In this document: one piece after another, positions 12,301 through 21,300 of the stretch
Layout: the number at the start of each line of letters is the position of its first letter
Position numbering within the stretch: the first letter of the stretch is position 1
Source: Polynucleobacter asymbioticus
GTDB taxonomy: Bacteria > Pseudomonadota > Gammaproteobacteria > Burkholderiales > Burkholderiaceae
Assembly: GCF_018687575.1 (NCBI RefSeq)
Contig: NZ_CP061297.1
Span: 626,821 to 690,820, forward strand
Length of the DNA stretch: 64,000 nt
Direction of reading: 5' to 3'
Position numbers and translations under genes: made by a program
The notes under the pieces: generated by a model
Told to the model about the DNA's origin: nothing
Database searches by the model: none
The model's input: only the letters and a program-made list of their open reading frames with translations

Positions 12301-15300
12301 GGCGCACTCACTATTAAAGGCGCAGCGCCAAGTAGTTGGGGTATTCAGAATTCATCCGCATATACCTTAACTGCGGGATCTGGAGATCTCACGCTAGTCG
12401 GTATTGGTGCCCATGGTATTTATCAAATGGGTAGTTTGATCGCTACAGCAGGAAATATTTCGGCAAGTGCATATGCGCTGAGTAGTACATGGTCTTATTA
12501 CGCCTTACAAAGCTCTCAAAAGAACTATATTGCCTCGGGCAATATTGACTTGATTGGCTATAGTACGACTTATAGTTCATCAATTTATATGCAGTACATA
12601 TTAATGAGAACTACCACTGGTGACATTACGTTATCCGCAAGAGGCGGCTCAACAGGTAATGGCGCCTCTCATCCGGCAATCCATTTAATGGCGAATGTGA
12701 TTAATGCTGGCGGTGACTTTATTATTCAGGGTGCTAGCAATGCCGGTGGTATTGCAACAGCTGCACCAGGGACTGCCTCTATGAACACATTGGCTGATAC
12801 TGGTGTGCATATCTCGTCTAGTGCTAGCTATGCTTATGGCGGTATAACTTATACCGGGTATAAAGCGGCGGGAGATATTACCTTTGCTGGCTCATCTACG
12901 GGTTCTTACGCTAACTACATTGCTGCAGCTATCGAGTCAACTGCTGGCGCAGTCACCATTACGGGTACATCATCAACGGGTTATGGAATTACAACAACCA
13001 GCACCGGAACCATCACTGGGGTGACTGGTGTTGCACTCTATGGTGTCGGTAATGCAGGAAGTGTTACTACTGCCGCTTTAGTCCGTAACACTGGAACAAC
13101 GGGTGGCATCATCATCAATGCGGTTGGTAATGCCAGCATAGGTGCTGTCACCAACTCCGGTGCAGACGGTATTCGGATCACGGGTGGTAATGGTGTTGCT
13201 GCTGGCACTACAACAGGCGGAACAATTACTGCCTTGGGTACTGTCACCAATACCGGCGGGGTAGTGGCCTTGTCGATGGCTTCCCCGCGTTCAGCAAATT
13301 CTTATGACGTTGAGGGCAAAATTGGTATTACTGCATCAAATGCCTCTACTGCCAATATTCGCTACAACGTTCAAGGTGGTAATTTCACTACGCCAACGAC
13401 CTATACCAGTGGTAACTACATTGATTACCGGGCTGGTACTACCACTTATACGATTACGGTTTCTCTTGGAGGTAATTATTCAGCAGCCTATGGCACTGCT
13501 TATACCGATTCCACTGCGCTAAGCTGGCTCCGCACTAATGCTACGGTAACACTTAGCGCGACACCATTTGGTGTCTCAACTGCAGGTATTAAAGATGGCT
13601 TGGTATGGAACAGCACGATTGGTTCTGCTGGTATCAATGCCAATGCAGTGCAAGCTGGAACAACCATCGTATCGGCCAACATTCTTTCTGGAACAGGGCA
13701 GAGCGTCACACTCTCTGGAACGAGCCGCACATATACCATCACCGCTAAAGCGCTCACGATTACGAATTTAGCTAGTACAAGCAACTACGATGCTGTCACT
13801 ACTTACGCATCACTGGTGGGTACAGCGGGGTATAGCGTGAGTGGCTTAGTGACTTCAATAGGTGGTGTTGCGGTAACGGATGCAGTGAGCTCGGTGACGC
13901 AAACTATGAAGTCAGGTTCTGTAGTGGGCTCTGGTTCTGTAGTTTCTGGGGTGGCTCAGAACGGATCATTTAATGCGGTTCCTAGTTCTGCGGTTGGTGT
14001 TGGTTTATCAAACTACAGCATTACTTATGTAGGCGTAGCCTCTACTGTCAATAAAGCGACATTAACGATTACCGCTGCAGACGATACCAAGGTGTATGGC
14101 AATACCACTTCAGCTGCAGGCATTGCTTATAGCGCTGGCGCCGCTTCAGCCACTGGCGGAGTAGGTTATTCATTAAGCTCTGGAACTTTGCTGGGAACGG
14201 ATACCTTGACTGGGGTAACACTGACTAGTACCGGTGGCTTAGCAGCAACCGCGGTAGGAACCGGAATCTCTATTGCCCCAAGTGCTGCCACTGGTAGTGG
14301 TATCGGCAACTACACCATTACCTATGCCAACGGTGCGATGGCGGTGACTCAGCGTCCATTAACGGTGACTGCATCCAATCAAAGTGCCAACTATGGCTCC
14401 TCTTATTCCTTGGGCACCAGTTCATTTACAACGAGTGGTTTAGTTAACAGCGATGCCGTGAGCTCAGCCACGCTCAAAAACAGCGGCTCAAGCACGGTTG
14501 CTGGAACTACTAATGCCGGCACTTATACCGGCGGCATTATTGCTAGCGCGGCGACAGGTACCGGCCTTTCCAATTACGCCATTAGTTATGTAGCCGGTAA
14601 TTTAACAGTCGCAACTAAGGCTCTAACGATTACTGCGGATGCGCAAAATAGCACCTACGGTAGCGCTTATGGTTTGGGAACCAGCGCCTTTACCGCTAGC
14701 GGCCTAGTCAATAGCGATGCTGTTTCCAGTGTGACTCTGCTGTATAGCAATAACGCTACCGTTGCCCCAACTGTTGCCGCAGCAACGTATTCAGGGGGCA
14801 TTGTTCCAAGCGCTGCATCTGGTACAGGATTATCTAACTACACGATTTCTTATGTAGCGGGTAACTTGGTGGTGGGCAAGGCTACGATTACCGTAACTCC
14901 AAATGGCTCGATAGCGACTTACGATGGCACAACCCTCGCTAATAGTACGTATTCACAGACAACAGCGAATTACACGATTACAGGTTATAAAAATACCGAC
15001 CTTGCTGCTGATGTTCCAGTGACGCTTTCTGGCTCGATGGCATTTAATGGCAGCACCACAACTGTGGTTAAGAATGCCGCTACTTATGCGCTGACTGTAG
15101 GCACATTAGCGGGCACCACAACAAATGGTAATTATCAAATTGCATTTGCTAATCCGTCTAGCCATGTTTATTTGATCAATCCAGCAACCGTATCGATATC
15201 TGCAGCTAAAGATTACGACGGCACAAGAAGCTTTGCCTCTAATCAAATTACAGTCGCCACTGGTATCGGATCACAAACCCTTACTTTGAGTGGTACTGCA

Positions 15301-18300
15301 ACTGCGAATAGCGCAAATGTAACCGGGGTTTCTTCACTCTCGACTACAGGCTTAACTTTGGGTAATGGCAGCAATGGTGGTTTAGCTGCTAACTACCAAT
15401 TACCTGCATCTACTAGCAGTGTGGCGATTCATCCGCTGACCTTGTCCGCCTCAATTACTGGCGCACCTACTAAGCAATATGACGCCACTGATAGCGCTAC
15501 ATTAACTTCAGGCAACTATTCAATGTCTGGATTCATAGCCGGTGAGGGCGCAACAGTTACCCAAACTGTCGGTAGCTACAACACTGCTAACGCCACTAGC
15601 AATACCGCTTATTCACCAGCTACAACTGTCAGCGCTACATTGGTGCCGGCTCATTTCACGGCAGATGTAGGTACCACGCTCAGCAATTACGTATTGCCAA
15701 CAACGGCTACTGGTAGTGGCGTGATTACTACTGCACCATTAACCTTAAGCGCTAATTCATATTCGGCATTTGCTGGTCAATCACCATCGAGCTTTACCGG
15801 TAGTGTTACTGGAGCACAGGGTAGCGATAGTATTACTGTGAGTATTACTCAAACTGCCTCAGGTATCACAGGAATTTATACGCTAACTCCTGCTGCCGTC
15901 ATGAGTACTAGCCTAGTAGGTAACTATGGCACCCCAACTGTAGTCACTGGTACTTATACTGAAGCTCAGCAATATCAATTGGTGGTGTCAGCTGCTAATG
16001 CAAGCAATTCATACGGAACATTGAGTTCAAGCTCAGCTGCGAACTCAGCCGTCAATCTCGTTGCCCAATATTGCACCGTCAGCAGTAATTGCACTTCAGG
16101 AAGCATTGTCACTCTTGCGTTAACCCTTCCAAGTGCAACGGTTTCGCAAATTACGACATCGTCCTCAACTACACCAACTTGGGTGGCAACAGATTCAGCA
16201 TTGAATACTTACAACATTAAGGTAGTCTCAGACGCTACTTTAGGATTCAGTACTGGTAATTTCCTTAATGCAGGTACGTATACCTTCACCCCAAGCGGAC
16301 AAACTAACGCCACGATTTCTGGGGCAACTAATCCGGTAATTTATATTCCTGGGGCGCTCACAGTTACTCCAGTCAGCATCACCGCCACTAATAACTCAGC
16401 ACCGAATAAAGTGTATGACGCCACTACGACATTGACCACAGGCGTTAGCTTGGCTGCATCCAATGCACTAGCTGGTGACGTCGTGAGCGTATCTGGTGCC
16501 GGAGCATACTCCAGTAAAAACGTCGGAACCACGAATTACACTATTAGCAGTGTCACTCTGGGCGGGGCAGATGCTGCCAACTATCGCTATTCAACAGGCA
16601 ATATCGCAGGGACAAATGGCGTGATTACAGCAGCACCAATTACGATTAGTGGATTGGCTGCAAGTAATAAAGTGTATGACGCTGGTTTATCTGCAACCGT
16701 TTCTGGTACTCCAACAGCACTCGGTATCTTGGGCTCTGACACCGTGACTGTTTCTGGAAGTGTTACAGCAGGTAGTTTTGCTACACCAGATGCGGCTACA
16801 TCAATTGTAGTTACTCCAGTACTGACAGGACTATCGCTTAGCAATGCAAACTATGCCATTACCGGAGTGACTAGCCCCTTATCAGCAAACATCAGCGCTG
16901 CACCAGTCACAGTAGCTATTAATAAGACCTACGACGGTACCATGACTGCTGCCAATAGCGACATCACCGTTAGTGGTGTAGCAGGGCAGACACTGCTTTT
17001 AGCAACAGGTACTGCAACATTGACTAACCCGAATGTGGGTAGCGCAGCTCTCTCAACGTTGAATGGCGCTAGCTTAGCTGACGGTACTGGATCAGCTGCT
17101 AACTACACCTTAGTGAGTCCAACTGGGGTGGTAACGATTACGCCAGCTTCAATTAGCGTGTCCGCAAGCAATGCCGTGAAGGTGTATGACACTGCTACTG
17201 ATGTCTTGAGTGCCACAACGGCACCTGCAGCTACCTTAGTCAGCGGTACCCTTTATACCAATAGTGATACCGGCTTCACAGATGCACTTTCTGGTGGCAC
17301 ATTTACTTATGCAACAAGCGCAGTGGGCAATGGCAATAAAGTCTTGAATGTGAGCGGAGTAGGAATCTTAAATGGCAGCTCTAATGCTGCATCGAATTAC
17401 AGCATTACCTATGTCGCCAATACCACGAGCACTATTACGCCTGCGCCAATTACCATTAGCGGCCTCTCAGTCAGCAATAAGCAATATGACACTGGCCTCA
17501 GCGCAACAGTGAGTGGCACCCCAACGGCAGTAGGTGCGCTCGGCGGCGATACGGTCACAGTGAGCGGTAGCGTAAGCACTGGTAGCTTTGCTTCAGCAAA
17601 TGTTGGCACCGGAATTGTGGTGACCCCAGTGTTATCTGGACTGAGCTTAAGTAGCGCCAACTACCAAATTACGGGAGTAGCAAGTGCACTCACCGCCAAC
17701 ATTACTGCTGCACCAGTCACTATTAGCGGCCTCACTGCTAGCAATAAGCAATACGACACAGGCTTGTCTGCCACTATCTCCGGTACACCGACTGCGGCAG
17801 GGGTTCTTGGTGCAGATACCGTCACCGTGAGTGGTAGCGTCAGCGCTGGTAGCTTTGCTTCAGCAAACGTGGGTACTGGTATTGCAGTTACTCCAGTCTT
17901 GAGTGGTTTAAGTCTCAGTAACGCGAACTATGAAATTACTGGGGTCACTAGCGCACTGACTGCCAACATTACTGCGGCACCAGTCACTGTCACCGCTAGC
18001 AATCAAAATACTGCTTATGGCACCCCATTGGCATTGGGTACGGCTAACTTCACAGCTAGTGGCTTATTAAGTGGCGACTCCATTTCCTCAGTGACGCTCA
18101 CTCAGATAGGTAATACCACCGTACCTGGCACGCAAAATGCCGGAACCTATTCTGGAAGTGTGAACGGCATTCTAGCTAGTGCAGCTGTTGGAAGTGGTTT
18201 AAGTAATTACCAAATTACCTATTCACCAGGTACTCTCACTATTGCTAAGAAGGGTATTAATGTCATTGCGGATAACGCCTCGATGACCTATGCAGATGCC

Positions 18301-21300
18301 AACTTGCCAACACTTTCTTATCAAAGCGTTTCTGGTTTGGTCAATGGCGATCAAATGAGTGGCACCTTGGCAACTACAGCCACCCCATACAGCGGTGTTG
18401 CTGGCTCAGCCTCTAACGTGGGTTCCTACTTTATTACTCAAGGCACTGTGACTGCGGGTAGCAATTATGAAATTACATTCACTCGCGCCAGTTTGACGGT
18501 GAATCCGGCATCTCTTTATGTGATGGCTGAGAATCAATCTAGCACTTATGGTTCCTTATTAGTCCTCCCGCAATCGGGAAGCGCTGCTTACTCTGTTGTG
18601 GGTCTGCGTAATGGCGACTACATTAGCTCGAGCACAGTTCTATATAGCGGTAATCAAACCGTTCCTGGCACTACCAATGCTGGAAGCTATGCAGGCTCTT
18701 TGGATATCTCTGCTGCTACCGGTGTTGGCATGTCTAACTACAACATTAGTTATATAGCGGGTGACCTCAGCATTGCAAAGGCAAGCTTGTTACTGACCGC
18801 ACTGGATAGTGGCAAATTCGTGGGCACGAGCGATCCGTCTGGCTATGGTGGCGTGATGTATACCGGCTTTAAGAACTCAGATACAGCCGTTAGTGGTGCA
18901 CTAGGCTCAGCCGTAGTAAGCGTCAGTAGAAGTAACTCCTCTGTGAATGATGCAGGCGTCTATAGCGGCGTCCTGGTTCCTAGCGTAGATAGAACATTGG
19001 ACAACTACACCGTGAGCTATGGCAATGGTAATTTCACAATTGCTGGAGCAAATCAACTCTTAGTATTAGTGGGTAATAACACTACCGTGTATGGAACTGC
19101 GCCTACATACAGTGCTGGCGGTATGACAGTTTCTTACTGTACTGATTGTGCTACCGGCAATAGCTCGCCAAATATCGTCAGTGTTACTGGTGCTGACGTT
19201 TCTGTATCGGGCTCTACAGTCACTGTTATAGCTGGTAACACCACTGGAGTATTCAGTCTAAGCCCAGTCAATCCGGTCATGAATTCATCTAACACGCAAT
19301 TGTCGGTTGGTGGATATGGCTTGGGTGCTAGTGGAACCAGTATTAGCACTTCGGGCGGCTCTCCGAACTTCAACGCGCTTACAGCTGTTGGTGGCTTAAC
19401 AGTGACGCCATTAGTCTTGACCTACGCAGATCTGGGTGTCGCAGGTATTACTCAGCAGTACAGTGGCTCAGTCAATATGACTAATTTGCAGCTCACTACC
19501 GCTGCAGGATTCTTGCCAGGTGATTCAGTGACTGCTTCGGCTACTGGTACCTTTGCTGCTAAAAACGTGGGAACCAGTGTGGCTTATACGATTGGTGTAG
19601 CGCTTACAGGTTCTGATGCTGCGAACTATCAAATGAGTGCTGGCGCCTCCTACACCGGAAGCAACGGCGTGATTACTCAATTGCCATCGGTGACCTATAC
19701 AGGCTCTAGTGCGGGTGGCAACTGGTCTAATCCTACGAACTGGACAACCACTGGCACCTCCACCGTGGGCGCCATTCCAGACCTATCCAATGTGGCTACT
19801 GTGATTATTCCAGTGGGCTCAACAGTTATTTACGATGCAGGGGTAGAGGGTCCCGTGACCTCAAACGTCGTTACGAGCGGTAATATCACCATGAGCTTGC
19901 CGTCTGCCACAACGATCTCGATGCCGATTTCCGGCTCAGGTACAGTCACCATTGCAAATTCTGGTGTGATCACGATGTCGGGTGATAATTCTTACACAGG
20001 CGGCACAATCCTATCTGCCGGTTCAAATTTGATTGCTGGTAGCGATAATGCAATTGCTGGAGGCGCAATCACTTCTAACGGCACTAGCGTTAGCCCAGCT
20101 ACATTCTCTATAAGTAGTGGAGTAACGCCCCCAGAACTCAGCATTAGTGGCGGCACTACTAAGTTAGCTAGCAATATCACTACTAGCGGTTCACAAACCT
20201 ATAGCGGATCGATCTTGATTGCTCCAGCTTCAGGGTCAACTACAACGCTCACTAGTGGCAATGCAGCGATTATGTTCACTGGCGCATTAGATGCGGTGAG
20301 TGATAAGTCCAAGTCCTTAGTGATTAATGCTGGTACCGGTGTCGTGACTATTGCTAATAGCATTGGTAGTGTTGCTCGAATAAATGACCTCACGATTACT
20401 GGGTCCAGGATTAATCTTCTTGCAGATATCTTGACTGCGGCCACTCAAACCTACAACGGTGCTATTTTCATTGGCGATGCCAGCTATTTGGGTCAAACAC
20501 CAAGCGTTGGCTTCCTATACTCCTCAACTTATATCCCATACTTCCAATATCAGTCCGGTGGCAATGTTAGTGCGATTGATTACCTGAATCTCAATCCAAT
20601 TTACATTCGAACCTTAATTTCTGAAGATCCGAGTGTGACATTTAATGGTTCGGTTAATGACATTACCGCTAATACCCATACTCTATTGGTTGCAGCAATT
20701 GCTCCAGAAGTAATTCCAAGTTCAAGTGGTGTTTCAGCCATAAATGCAGGAGCTAGCATCAGTTTTAACGGCGCTGTAGGTGTTAGCGCGCCGCTATACA
20801 GCTTGAATTCTCAAGTAGTTGTTAGTCAAAGTGAACCAAATGCTAGTAGCGCCTTCATTGGAACTATTAATGCGGTTGACAGCATTAGGACCTACTCAAG
20901 TCAGACATATCGAGCCAACTTGATGAGTGCTCGGGCTAGTACGCAGCCGGGAAGCATGACTTTCTCCGTATGGGATCCTGCAGCTAGCGTTAATTTCAAT
21001 TTGCCGGAACAAACTGTTGCCAATAGCAGCTGCTCAGGAAATTGTGGTCAGCTGAATTTGCAAAACCCAAATAGCTCCGATGTATTGACGGTCAATGGCG
21101 TAAGCAACTTTGCATTGGACGCGAACTTAACCGGCGTAAATAACTGGGGCAATCAGTTTGTTCAGAATGAGGCTTTAGGCTACATTCCTCCGGTCGTTGT
21201 GCCGCCCGTTGCGATAGTCCGTACCCCACTTATTCCGGTAATGAATGGCGGTATGTTGCGAGAAGTCCTCGATTTCCACGCTGATCAAGTGCAGATGACC

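Larger units (their letters stand above)
7171..12500 (+). repeat. Six-copy ~0.7-kb coding repeat array in the giant exoprotein
   Basis: Six units begin near 7171, 8431, 9201, 10431, 11141 and 11836. Each contains, in order, a GGGNTGITQ-G-I block, an ITFTSNNLINQTGAITLAAN block, a YDTT-G---STI block, a SS-INY--KSAGA block, a VPG-I-LDNTYG block, a SGYI--SN block and a YGIYTNS block. Units 1 and 3 carry an extra ~0.48-kb module, giving a higher-order period of about 2.03 kb. Unit 6 decays at its 3' end. This is typical of long beta-helical TPS stalks that grow by duplication. Confidence 0.85.

Noticed and set aside
7171-12500. CRISPR array or mobile element as an explanation of the repeats
   Set aside because: The repeats are long, in frame and encode beta-strand protein motifs; there are no short identical repeats with unique spacers, and no transposase or terminal inverted repeats.
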